Below, in pieces: positions 14,828 through 21,437 of a stretch of DNA of 26,985 nt (its first letter is position 1; every line of letters starts with the position of its first letter). Below the pieces are notes generated by a model that worked only from the letters and a program-made list of their open reading frames with translations, ran no database searches and was not told the origin of the DNA. The stretch covers positions 1-26,985 of the forward strand of contig CAZZHQ010000026.1 in the NCBI GenBank assembly GCA_964654015.1, read 5' to 3'. Origin of the DNA: JAUUZT01 sp964654015 (GTDB lineage: Bacteria; Chloroflexota; Dehalococcoidia; GIF9; AB-539-J10). Made by a program: the position numbers and the translations under genes.

Positions 14828-15595
14828 TTACTTCTTGCGATATTCAATAGCATCAAAAGCGCAATTCTCTTTACACCTGTTACACATGTAGCATTCACGT
14901 TTCAGGTCCCCTCTGCCAGCTTCGGAAGTTGGGCAGGCGTCGTCACAGCCACTACAATCAATACATTTATCATTTCGCCTTAGCTTGAATATGCTTTTTA
15001 CGGCAAAAAGAGACAGTAACAATCCATACGGACAGAAAAGCTGGCAAAACGGCCTGTATATGAAGACCGATATTATCAGCAGGGCTATAAAGACATAGAA
15101 GAAAGGCGATACGACATTCCATTGGAAGAAGTCCTGAAATCCAAAGTAGCTAAGAATAGCTATTGAAAATAATATGCCCAAAACAATAAAGAGAATAAAG
15201 ACTATCAGTTGAACAGCCAATACCAGGGCTTTGCTTGTGATTTTCTTCTTCCTTGTTGGTATCTTATAGGCCAGTTCCTGTATCGTCCCGATAGGACAGA
15301 CAAAGCCACAGAATAGCCTCCCGGATATAAATGTGAAGCCCATAAACAATAACAGGCCAAAAATCACCATGGGTAATGGCGAACCGCGTCCACCAACTTT
15401 TCCGATAACAAGAGTTTGAAACTGGTGTGGCAGCATCGGTGCGAATATCAGAAAGCCCAGGGTGGTAGAAATGATAAGAAATATAAAGCCAATTTTCTTG
15501 TTGTATTTATCCTTGCGAAACAGATAAGTAAGGATAAGCAAAGCAATTATTGCATACACCATCCCAATTATTTTTGCTTCAAGGGCTTGATTCAT
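14828..15595 (-). CDS. NapH-like membrane polyferredoxin
   Basis: A 255-residue integral membrane Fe-S protein. About five hydrophobic segments are interrupted by two CxxxCP motifs of the NapH/CcoG-like family: CGFVCPIG and CQLFCPYG. The soluble C-terminus has two ferredoxin-type clusters, CIDCSGCDDACP and CYMCNRCKENC. Such proteins pass electrons from the quinone pool or a membrane partner to periplasmic or cytoplasmic reductases. The Shine-Dalgarno AGAGGTG is 4 nt before the ATG. It is the last of three minus-strand genes (DUF2318 lipoprotein, cyclotransferase, this gene). DUF2318 and NapH-like proteins both bind redox or metal centres, so a shared extracytoplasmic electron-transfer role is plausible but unproven. 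Confidence 0.85.
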   Translation of the reverse strand: MNQALEAKIIGMVYAIIALLILTYLFRKDKYNKKIGFIFLIISTTLGFLIFAPMLPHQFQTLVIGKVGGRGSPLPMVIFGLLLFMGFTFISGRLFCGFVCPIGTIQELAYKIPTRKKKITSKALVLAVQLIVFILFIVLGILFSIAILSYFGFQDFFQWNVVSPFFYVFIALLIISVFIYRPFCQLFCPYGLLLSLFAVKSIFKLRRNDKCIDCSGCDDACPTSEAGRGDLKRECYMCNRCKENCAFDAIEYRKK

Positions 15596-15698
15596 TTTTC
15601 ACCTCTTTCAGTAAACATATTTAGTTAAGTCCCGGAGCGGGTATTATACACAAAGCGCCGTCCGGTAAAACAGGTTAGCTGCCATATAACATTTTATT

Positions 15699-16685
15699 CT
15701 ACTTTTCCGAAGCAACAATTACAATCTCAAAAAGCTTTGGCCAGAGTTTCCCCGTCACAAATAGGCGTTCACCGGCCTCATCATAAGCAATGCCATTGAG
15801 AACATCAACTGCTTCAGCCTCAGGACGGAGCAGTCCCTGCAAATCTATCCAGCCAACAACCTCACCCGTATTGGGAGAAATCCTGGCAACACGATTACTT
15901 TGCCAGATGTTGGCGTAGATTTCCCCGTCTACATACTCCAACTCATTGAGCCTGGATACAGGCCCGTCAATATCAGACACTTGTATCCGTCCAGTCTCAA
16001 CAAATGTTTCAGGGTCCAATAAATACAAAGTTGCTGTACCATCGCTCATTATTAACTGCTCACCATCATGTGTGATGCCCCAACCCTCGGTCGGGTAATC
16101 AAAGTTCCGCAACAACTCAAAGCTTTCCTTGTCATAAACAAAGCCCTCTCTGGCTTGCCAGGTTAACTGTATTATTCTGTCCTTCCAGATGGTGATACCT
16201 TCACCGAAGTATTGCTCCGGCATCTCATATAGTTGAACTACGTTGCCTGTTTCCAACTCCACTCTGCGCAACGTTGAACGTTTATTGAGGCCTGTTCCTT
16301 CATATATGAAACCGTTTTCAAAAAACAATCCCTGGGTAAAGGCATTCCGGTCATGAGGATATGTATTGATAATCCTGTACGTGTATACAGGAATAACCCT
16401 GCTGTCAGTAGAATTGACTGAACCAGGTGTATCAATTACTTCAGGCATAGTAGAGCAAGTGGAGGCAGGAGTATTAACAGGTTTGGGTGCAGTGGAACAT
16501 GAGGAAGAAGGAGCAGAATTTGCTGAACCAGGCGAATCAACGAATTCGGGTACAGTTGAATACGAAGGGAAAAAAACTGCCAGTAGCGTGATAAAAACCA
16601 GAGGAAGCCGGGAGACAAGCTTTTTGAATCCAAGAGGTGAAGGTATATTTATATTCCAGGTTAAGTCGTCTTCTTTTACTTTCAT
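15699..16685 (-). CDS. glutaminyl-peptide cyclotransferase (plant/bacterial beta-propeller type), exported
   Basis: The beta-propeller type of glutaminyl cyclase, which forms N-terminal pyroglutamate. Conserved features include NTYPHDRNAFTQGLFFENG, YEGTGLNKRSTLRRV, YFGEGITIW, GWGITHDGEQLIMSDGT, LNELEYVDGEIYANIWQSN and NGIAYDEAGERLFVTGKLWP. A hydrophobic N-terminal stretch (LVSRLPLVFITLLAVFFPS) acts as signal or anchor, followed by a Ser/Pro-rich linker of three degenerate ~18-residue repeats (TVPEFVDSPGSANS, TAPKPVNTPAS, TMPEVIDTPGSVNS). The ATG at 16685 is preferred over a TTG at 16706 that directly abuts a stable hairpin and has no Shine-Dalgarno. The enzyme should act outside the cytoplasmic membrane. 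Confidence 0.87.
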   Translation of the reverse strand: MKVKEDDLTWNINIPSPLGFKKLVSRLPLVFITLLAVFFPSYSTVPEFVDSPGSANSAPSSSCSTAPKPVNTPASTCSTMPEVIDTPGSVNSTDSRVIPVYTYRIINTYPHDRNAFTQGLFFENGFIYEGTGLNKRSTLRRVELETGNVVQLYEMPEQYFGEGITIWKDRIIQLTWQAREGFVYDKESFELLRNFDYPTEGWGITHDGEQLIMSDGTATLYLLDPETFVETGRIQVSDIDGPVSRLNELEYVDGEIYANIWQSNRVARISPNTGEVVGWIDLQGLLRPEAEAVDVLNGIAYDEAGERLFVTGKLWPKLFEIVIVASEK

Positions 16686-16706
16686 AACGGCTTTACGAGT
16701 TTCCAA

Positions 16707-16745
16707 CAGGGGGATTGGGCACGTTTAACCTGTACAATCCCCCTG
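16707..16745 (-). repeat. 11-bp perfect hairpin upstream of the cyclotransferase gene
   Basis: CAGGGGGATTG (16707-16717) and its exact inverse complement (16735-16745) enclose a 17-nt loop. On the minus strand it sits between the DUF2318 gene and the cyclotransferase gene. No T-tract follows, so it is more likely an RNA-processing or stability element or a translation-modulating leader than an intrinsic terminator. Confidence 0.5.
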
Positions 16746-16830
16746 GCCTTGGACATTTTACTCTCAGGTCTTATTCTATACTAACATATCCGTTATCAAG
16801 TATCACTCAGTTGGAAGACAGCCCTTGTGT

Positions 16831-17421
16831 CTACCCTGGTTTAATAGTCTCCTCGTGCGCGGTTACCAGGTCATCAATACTCATTACTACGCTTGCATCG
16901 GTGATTTCATATGCAACAGATGCTTTAGGAAAATCCACACATGCTCCCCGAATCCCATCACCAGTCACAGCCTCAAAAGTGGTGGCACATCTATCGCATA
17001 CCAGAATATCATCGTCCAGGGAAAAACCAATGGACCTGCAAGGCGGGCAAACATTAGCCCTGACGGATAATTCTCCATCTAATGTATAAGCCATGAAATT
17101 GAGGGTTCCATCTGCTGTTTCCAGTTTGAAATTGTTGTTCCTATTTTCCTCTACCTCAGCTAACGAAAGGGAAATGGTATCGCCTTCTAATAGCGAGTCA
17201 ATCCACGTCGCTTCAATCGGTCCGGACGGGGGCGGTGATGGCAATGCAGGTGATGGGCTATCCGGTGGGCTTGGCGTAGCCGGCGGTGTCGGAGCAGGTA
17301 TTGGTGTTGTATCGGGAGTAAGGGGAGCATCAGGTGTAGAGGGTGCAGCCAAGCCGTTACAGCCTACAACGGCTAAAAGAACACCTAAGATTACTATACT
17401 GACTATTACCTTTTTAATCAT
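16831..17421 (-). CDS. DUF2318 (Fe-S/metal-binding) lipoprotein
   Basis: A 196-residue exported lipoprotein. The signal peptide VIVSIVILGVLLAVVGC ends in a lipobox Cys near residue 21, followed by a ~45-residue Pro/Thr/Ser-rich linker. The C-terminal domain matches DUF2318: VRANVCPPCRSIGFSLDDDI, then LVCDRCATTFEAVTGDG and GACVDFPKASVAYEI. Its two CxxC pairs should bind a metal or cluster. GGAGG precedes the ATG. It is the first gene of a minus-strand set with the cyclotransferase and a NapH-like polyferredoxin and is divergent from the DUF39 sulfur cluster. An N-terminal Gln exposed by processing is not evident, so the cyclotransferase need not act on it. Confidence 0.85.
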   Translation of the reverse strand: MIKKVIVSIVILGVLLAVVGCNGLAAPSTPDAPLTPDTTPIPAPTPPATPSPPDSPSPALPSPPPSGPIEATWIDSLLEGDTISLSLAEVEENRNNNFKLETADGTLNFMAYTLDGELSVRANVCPPCRSIGFSLDDDILVCDRCATTFEAVTGDGIRGACVDFPKASVAYEITDASVVMSIDDLVTAHEETIKPG

Positions 17422-17568
17422 TTCAAATTTTCCTCCTGCCTAATTTTAGTTCACTTCAGCATATATGTTGATTAATATGATAGTTATAGTCTACTTTACT
17501 TAATTAAAGCTTGTCAAGCACCCATTTCTACACATTTAATAACGCTCTCCCCTATTCCAGCAACGTAT

Positions 17569-17604
17569 TTGACAAACTTCCGTCCCGACTATATAGTATA
17601 CTAT
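17569..17604 (+). promoter_or_regulatory. promoter of the DUF39 gene with overlapping palindrome
   Basis: TTGACA (17569-17574), a 17-nt spacer and TATAGT (17592-17597) make a near-consensus promoter. A perfect 12-bp palindrome, ATAGTATACTAT (17593-17604), covers the -10 element and expected start site, a good place for a repressor. The Rrf2-type regulator encoded at 22707-23120 is one candidate binder; that is inference. Confidence 0.65.
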
Positions 17605-17649
17605 TCCTATGAACATAGTATTGTATATTAAGTCTATTTTCCTTGAATA

Positions 17650-17710
17650 TCCCAAAATTATGGGGTGGGCAATGTCATGGCTCATGCCCGGCCCGAAAGG
17701 GCATTTGGGA
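17650..17710 (+). promoter_or_regulatory. candidate structured leader RNA (three-way-junction-like) of the DUF39 gene
   Basis: Three nested helices can be drawn in the untranslated leader. P1 is TCCCAAA (17650-17656) with TTTGGGA (17704-17710), 7 bp. P2 is GGGCAATG (17667-17674) with CATGCCC (17683-17689), 7 bp with one bulged A and an 8-nt loop TCATGGCT. P3 is GCCC (17691-17694) with GGGC (17699-17702), capped by a GAAA tetraloop. The junction strands are ATTATGGGGT, G and A. It lies between a strong promoter and the Shine-Dalgarno AAGGAGA of DUF39. I do not match it to a known riboswitch class. Confidence 0.5.
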
Positions 17711-17738
17711 CAAAAATATTCGTATTAAGGAGAATAAG

Positions 17739-18941
17739 ATGACTAAGACAATTGCACAAATCAATGAAAAGATAAGCAAGAAAAAAGCTGTAGTTGTAAC
17801 TGCAGAAGAAATCCTTGAAATCGTCAAAGCAAAAGGGATAGAGGAAACAGCCAGAAAAATAGATGTAGTAACTACAGGCACTTTTGGCCCGATGTGTTCG
17901 TCAGGGGCGTTTGTCAATACCGGTCACTCTAAACCGAGAATAAAACTGGGCGGTGGTAAAGTATATTTCAATGATGTGCCTGTTTACACCGGCCTGGCAG
18001 CAGTAGATGTTTTCATTGGAGTAACTGACCTTCCTGAGGACGACCCCAGAAACAAGGTTTATCCGGGCAGTTTTTCCTATGGAGGTGGTCACGTAATCGA
18101 AGATTTGGTAGCTGGTAAGGATATCAAGATGGTAGCTACCGCATACGGAACAGATTGTTATCCCAGAAAGAAGCTGGAAACAACCATCAACATTAACAGT
18201 ATCAATGAGGCCGTGCTGTTTAATATCAGGAATGCCTATCAAAACTATAATGTGGCAGTTAATCTCTCGGATCGTGTTATTCATACCTACATGGGGGTGC
18301 TAAATCCAAATCTGGCCAATGCTAATTATTCAAGCGCCGGACAGCTTTCTCCACTGTTAAATGATCCTTACTATAAGACGATAGGAATAGGAACCAAGAT
18401 ATTCCTGGGTGGGGGTACCGGCTATATTGCCTGGCATGGCACACAACATAATCCTGGTGTTCCACGTTCCCCTGATGGTTTGCCGCTAAGGCCATCCGGA
18501 ACTCTTTCTGTAATTGGGGATCTCAAACAGATGAAACCGGAATGGCTCCGTGGGACCAGTATGCTGGGATATGGCAGCACTTTAACAGTGGGTATCGGAG
18601 TTCCTATACCAATCCTTTCTGAAGAAGTTCTCAAATACACCCTGGTGAAAGATTCCGATATAAGTGCGCCGATTGTAGACTATTCTGACAGTTATCCGAA
18701 CAGGAAACCTGATATCCTGGGTGAAGTCAGCTATGCCCAGCTTAAAACCGGAAAAATTAAAATAGGAGACAAAGAAGTAGTAACCAGTTCATTATCCAGT
18801 TATTCCAAGGCAGTAGAAATTGCTAATACCCTTAAAAAGTGGATAGATGAAGGAGAGTTCCTGCTTACCGAACCCGTGTCCAAAATACCCGGGGTAGAGG
18901 CAGGTATAGTCTTTAAGAATATAGATTTAATAAAAGTATAA
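17739..18941 (+). CDS. DUF39/COG1900 homocysteine biosynthesis protein
   Basis: A 400-residue member of the DUF39 (HcyBio) family, implicated in methanogens and sulfate reducers in making homocysteine directly from aspartate semialdehyde and a sulfur donor. Conserved elements are TTGTFGPMCSSGAFVNTGHS (Cys53), KVYFNDVPVYTGLAAVD, SFSYGGGHVIEDLVAGK, the key TAYGTDCYPRKKLETTINI with Cys140 expected to carry persulfide, and IFLGGGTGYIAWHGTQHNPG. There is no C-terminal CBS or ferredoxin domain, and no NIL/ferredoxin partner gene is in the window. ATG 17739 is chosen because AAGGAGA is correctly spaced; a TTG at 17645-frame (17643) would translate through the structured leader. It starts the plus-strand sulfur neighbourhood with a cysteine desulfurase next. 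Confidence 0.92.
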   Translation: MTKTIAQINEKISKKKAVVVTAEEILEIVKAKGIEETARKIDVVTTGTFGPMCSSGAFVNTGHSKPRIKLGGGKVYFNDVPVYTGLAAVDVFIGVTDLPEDDPRNKVYPGSFSYGGGHVIEDLVAGKDIKMVATAYGTDCYPRKKLETTININSINEAVLFNIRNAYQNYNVAVNLSDRVIHTYMGVLNPNLANANYSSAGQLSPLLNDPYYKTIGIGTKIFLGGGTGYIAWHGTQHNPGVPRSPDGLPLRPSGTLSVIGDLKQMKPEWLRGTSMLGYGSTLTVGIGVPIPILSEEVLKYTLVKDSDISAPIVDYSDSYPNRKPDILGEVSYAQLKTGKIKIGDKEVVTSSLSSYSKAVEIANTLKKWIDEGEFLLTEPVSKIPGVEAGIVFKNIDLIKV

Positions 18942-19244
18942 TTAATATATATTCCCTGGACTTTAATATTCGCCTCTGGGAAGACTTCCTGTTAACGCGC
19001 CTGGTAATAGGGAAAACAGGTAACGGCGAGAAAAATCAATAGAAGAGATGGGCTAAGTACACTCACTACTCTGCTGGAATGTATATCCATCAAGTGGATG
19101 TACTTAGCCTTGTCCAGGCCGGAAATTATTTTGCTAAATGAAAAGAGGGAACACTGAAAAAGCAGGTTTGCTGCACACACCATCGCCTCCATCGCTTTAT
19201 GCAGCAGCCTGAAACCATGATTGATACAGTGTTCAAGTAAAATT
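18942..19244 (+). other. 303-nt structured gap between DUF39 and the cysteine desulfurase
   Basis: No coding region is credible here. In order it holds an inverted repeat CCTGTT (18988-18993)/AACAGG (19015-19020), the repeated element described at 19051-19136, and a long hairpin pairing 19163-19174 with 19201-19211 (11 bp with one bulged T, 26-nt loop). The hairpin is only 33 nt before the desulfurase ATG, so it could act as an attenuator or translation control. No clear promoter of its own is seen. Confidence 0.5.
19051..19136 (+). repeat. structured intergenic element, copy A (upstream of cysteine desulfurase)
   Basis: The outer stem GGCTAAGTACA (19051-19061) pairs perfectly with TGTACTTAGCC (19099-19109) and extends after one mismatch through TCACT/AGTGG. 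An inner hairpin is TGGA (19075-19078)/TCCA (19086-19089) with loop ATGTATA. The block GGAAATTATTTTGCTA follows at 19121-19136. Copy B at 21334-21416 aligns almost without gaps, and the inner stem changes in a compensatory way between the copies. Confidence 0.65.
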
Positions 19245-20465
19245 ATGGATACAGAAAAAATACAACAGGATTTTCCTTTGTTGCAAACAAAACATCATGG
19301 GAAGCCTATCATTTATTTTGATAATGCTTGCCAAACCTTGCGGCCGTGGCCGGTTATCAATGCTGTAAATGATTATTATCAAAAGTATTCAGCTTGTGGC
19401 GGCCGCAGTATTCACAGATTGGGAGAGAAAGTAACGCAAAAATGTGAAGAAGCTAGAGTGGCAGTTGCCAGGTTAATAAATACCAAAAGGAAAGAGGAAA
19501 TAATCTTTACCCGTAATACCACCGAAGGGATAAACCTGGTGGCAAAATCATTGGGATTGAAGCAGGGTGACATTGTTCTGGCTACTGATAAAGAACATAA
19601 CTCCAATTTGATTCCCTGGCAAATAGCAGCCAGGAAATCTGGGATTATTCATAAAATAGTCCCCTCACAGGAAGACAATACTTTTGACCTGACAAAGTTT
19701 AAAGAGCTGATGGAAGAGTTGCAGGGCAAGATAAAACTGGTGTCAGTGGTTGATACTTCCAATTTAGACGGCGTGACTAATCCGATTCAAGAGATAATAA
19801 AGATTGCTCACCAATACGGAGCAAAAGTATTATTGGATGCCGCCCAGGCAGTGCCTCATCGCAAAATTGATGTATCCAGGTTGGATGTAGACTTTCTAGC
19901 GTTCTCCGGACACAAAATACTTGGTCCTTCAGGTACTGGAGTCTTATATGGAAAGCATCATCTTTTAGAGGAGATGGAGCCATTTATAGTGGGCGGCGAG
20001 ACAGTTGAATATTCCACTTATGAGGGTCACAAATTACTCCCTCCGCCAGCAAAATTTGAGGCCGGATTACAGGACTATGCCGGAATTATTGGCCTCGGCG
20101 AGGCAGCGAAATATTTAGGTAAAATTGGATTTAAGGATATCGCTGAACAGGATTACAAGCTAAATAAATTTATTACAGAACAGATAGTGGAAATTCCTAA
20201 ACTAAAGGTTATCGGTCCTCTTGACCCTGCTTTACGAAGTGGGATTATTTCGTTTTACATGGAAGGCATAGAATCTCACGAGATAGCTTTAATGCTAGAC
20301 GAAACCAACAATATTATGATTCGTTCTGGCCAACATTGTGTGCATTCCTGGTTTACCAGTCGAGGCATTCAAGATTCAGCCCGAGTTTCTTTGTACTTCT
20401 ACAACACCATAGAAGAGGCCCGTGTTTTTATTGAGAGTTTAAAGAGAATAGCTAAATTGGTATAG
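19245..20465 (+). CDS. SufS/NifS-like cysteine desulfurase (class V aminotransferase)
   Basis: A PLP enzyme, about 406 residues from the ATG at 19245, that should release sulfur from cysteine as an enzyme persulfide. The landmarks are FDNACQTLRPWPVI, GRSIHRLGEKVTQKCEEAR, IIFTRNTTEGINLVA, DKEHNSNLIPWQ (PLP-stacking His), LLDAAQAVPH, the PLP lysine K224 in FLAFSGHKILGPSGTGVLYG and the catalytic Cys365 in IRSGQHCVHSW. The usual HVSN near the cofactor is VVDTSNLDG here. A TTG at 19221 would add eight residues without a Shine-Dalgarno, so ATG is preferred. The downstream membrane-protein gene starts 3 nt after its stop. Its neighbours DUF39, rhodanese and MOSC suggest it feeds sulfur to homocysteine and/or cofactor synthesis rather than a full Suf operon, as no SufBCD is present. 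Confidence 0.9.
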   Translation: MDTEKIQQDFPLLQTKHHGKPIIYFDNACQTLRPWPVINAVNDYYQKYSACGGRSIHRLGEKVTQKCEEARVAVARLINTKRKEEIIFTRNTTEGINLVAKSLGLKQGDIVLATDKEHNSNLIPWQIAARKSGIIHKIVPSQEDNTFDLTKFKELMEELQGKIKLVSVVDTSNLDGVTNPIQEIIKIAHQYGAKVLLDAAQAVPHRKIDVSRLDVDFLAFSGHKILGPSGTGVLYGKHHLLEEMEPFIVGGETVEYSTYEGHKLLPPPAKFEAGLQDYAGIIGLGEAAKYLGKIGFKDIAEQDYKLNKFITEQIVEIPKLKVIGPLDPALRSGIISFYMEGIESHEIALMLDETNNIMIRSGQHCVHSWFTSRGIQDSARVSLYFYNTIEEARVFIESLKRIAKLV

Positions 20466-20468
20466 ATT

Positions 20469-20846
20469 GTGTTTTGCTTAATTACTTTAATTGTATTTTC
20501 TATTTTGGGAATTTTTAGCGCTTCCCACCGTCAGACGTCCAAAAAAGCTTTTGACTGCGTTTTTAAAAGAATTACCTTAAGGCCCTGTGATACCGGCTTT
20601 GATAAAAAAATCAAAGGTAAAATAATTGGAAAAATCCTGAATAAATCTACAAAGCTAGCAAGAGGCATCTACCTTTTTTGGGAGCCAATTTCCTGGGTCC
20701 TGGTAATTTCATTATTCGTTTCCCTGTTTTTTGGCGCTCAAACCGCTTACAAATTCACCAGATATCAGATTGATGTTTACGTCAACGCCCGGGAATGCCA
20801 GTCTAATAGTGAAGACTGTGGTACCGTAGATCCTTGCGACTGCTAA
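20469..20846 (+). CDS. small membrane protein with Cys-rich tail, unknown
   Basis: 125 residues, with a GTG start 3 nt after the desulfurase stop, implying coupling. It has an N-terminal hydrophobic segment (LITLIVFSILGIFSA), a basic central part with CVFKRITLRPCDTGFDKKIKG (two cysteines), a second membrane segment (WVLVISLFVSLFFGAQTAY), and a C-terminal tail with four cysteines (ECQSNSEDCGTVDPCDC). The central motif ITLRPCDTGFD looks conserved from memory of similar anaerobe proteins, but I cannot name the family. The cysteine pattern and position between a desulfurase and a rhodanese suggest thiol, persulfide or metal handling at the membrane. Confidence 0.72.
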   Translation: MFCLITLIVFSILGIFSASHRQTSKKAFDCVFKRITLRPCDTGFDKKIKGKIIGKILNKSTKLARGIYLFWEPISWVLVISLFVSLFFGAQTAYKFTRYQIDVYVNARECQSNSEDCGTVDPCDC

Positions 20847-20888
20847 GCCAGTGAAACGGGTAAAACTAGAGGAGGCAATAGAATAAGA

Positions 20889-21293
20889 ATGAAGAAACTA
20901 TGGATACTGGCTTTGCTGGCAACGCTTACAGTATTTCTGGGACTATCCAGCGGTTGTATTGGCTCGGACACCGCTATTGCCCCTTCGCTGGCCTATTCTA
21001 TGATAGAAGATAATGGGGATAATCCCGATTTTGTACTCCTGGACATCCGGACACCGGAGGAATTTGCTGCCGAGCGTATTGCCGAATCAGTCCTGCTGGA
21101 CTTCTACGCCGATGATTTCGAGGATGAACTTGATAAGCTGGATAAAAGCAAAACCTATCTGGTCTATTGTCGCAGCGGTAATCGCAGCAGTAAATCGATG
21201 CCTATCATGGAAGACCTTGGTTTTATTAAGATATATGATATGGGCGGTGGAATCAATCAATGGAAAGCAGAAGGATACCCAACCGTAAAATAG
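20889..21293 (+). CDS. rhodanese-like lipoprotein
   Basis: A 134-residue single-domain rhodanese preceded by a lipoprotein signal peptide: LWILALLATLTVFLGLSSGC, lipobox Cys near residue 23. The domain has VLLDIRTPEEFAAERI and the active-site loop YLVYCRSGNRSSKS with the persulfide-forming Cys, then YDMGGGINQWKAEGYP. It should transfer sulfane sulfur (for example thiosulfate to thiol) outside the cytoplasmic membrane. GGAGG (20871-20875) is 13 nt before the ATG, longer than ideal. It continues the sulfur operon-like series and is followed by element copy B and the MOSC gene. Confidence 0.9.
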   Translation: MKKLWILALLATLTVFLGLSSGCIGSDTAIAPSLAYSMIEDNGDNPDFVLLDIRTPEEFAAERIAESVLLDFYADDFEDELDKLDKSKTYLVYCRSGNRSSKSMPIMEDLGFIKIYDMGGGINQWKAEGYPTVK

Positions 21294-21333
21294 ATAAACC
21301 TGCTCCTGGAGAACTATATAAGTAAAAAGAGGC

Positions 21334-21416
21334 AAGTACTCTGCCGACCCTGCTAGAATATATATCTATCAACTGGGAGTGCTCACAGGCAGTATGAACT
21401 GGAATTTATATTGCCA
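21334..21416 (+). repeat. structured intergenic element, copy B (upstream of MOSC)
   Basis: The outer stem AGTACTC (21335-21341) pairs with GAGTGCT (21377-21383), one G-U pair. The inner hairpin is TAGA (21354-21357)/TCTA (21365-21368) with loop ATATATA. The block GGAATTTATATTGCCA is at 21401-21416. Compared with copy A, the inner G-C pair is A-T here, so pairing is kept while sequence changes. The element ends about 9 nt before the MOSC Shine-Dalgarno. Confidence 0.65.
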
Positions 21417-21437
21417 GAAAGAGAAAAGGAGCATATC

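Noticed and set aside
16686..16706. TTG start adding seven residues to the cyclotransferase
   Set aside because: It directly abuts a perfect hairpin and has no Shine-Dalgarno; the ATG at 16685 is more plausible, though its own ribosome site is weak too.
17643..17738. TTG-initiated 32-residue N-terminal extension of the DUF39 protein
   Set aside because: It has no ribosome site, its residues (rich in Gly, Cys, Trp) do not match the family, and it coincides with the three-helix leader; the ATG at 17739 has AAGGAGA correctly spaced.
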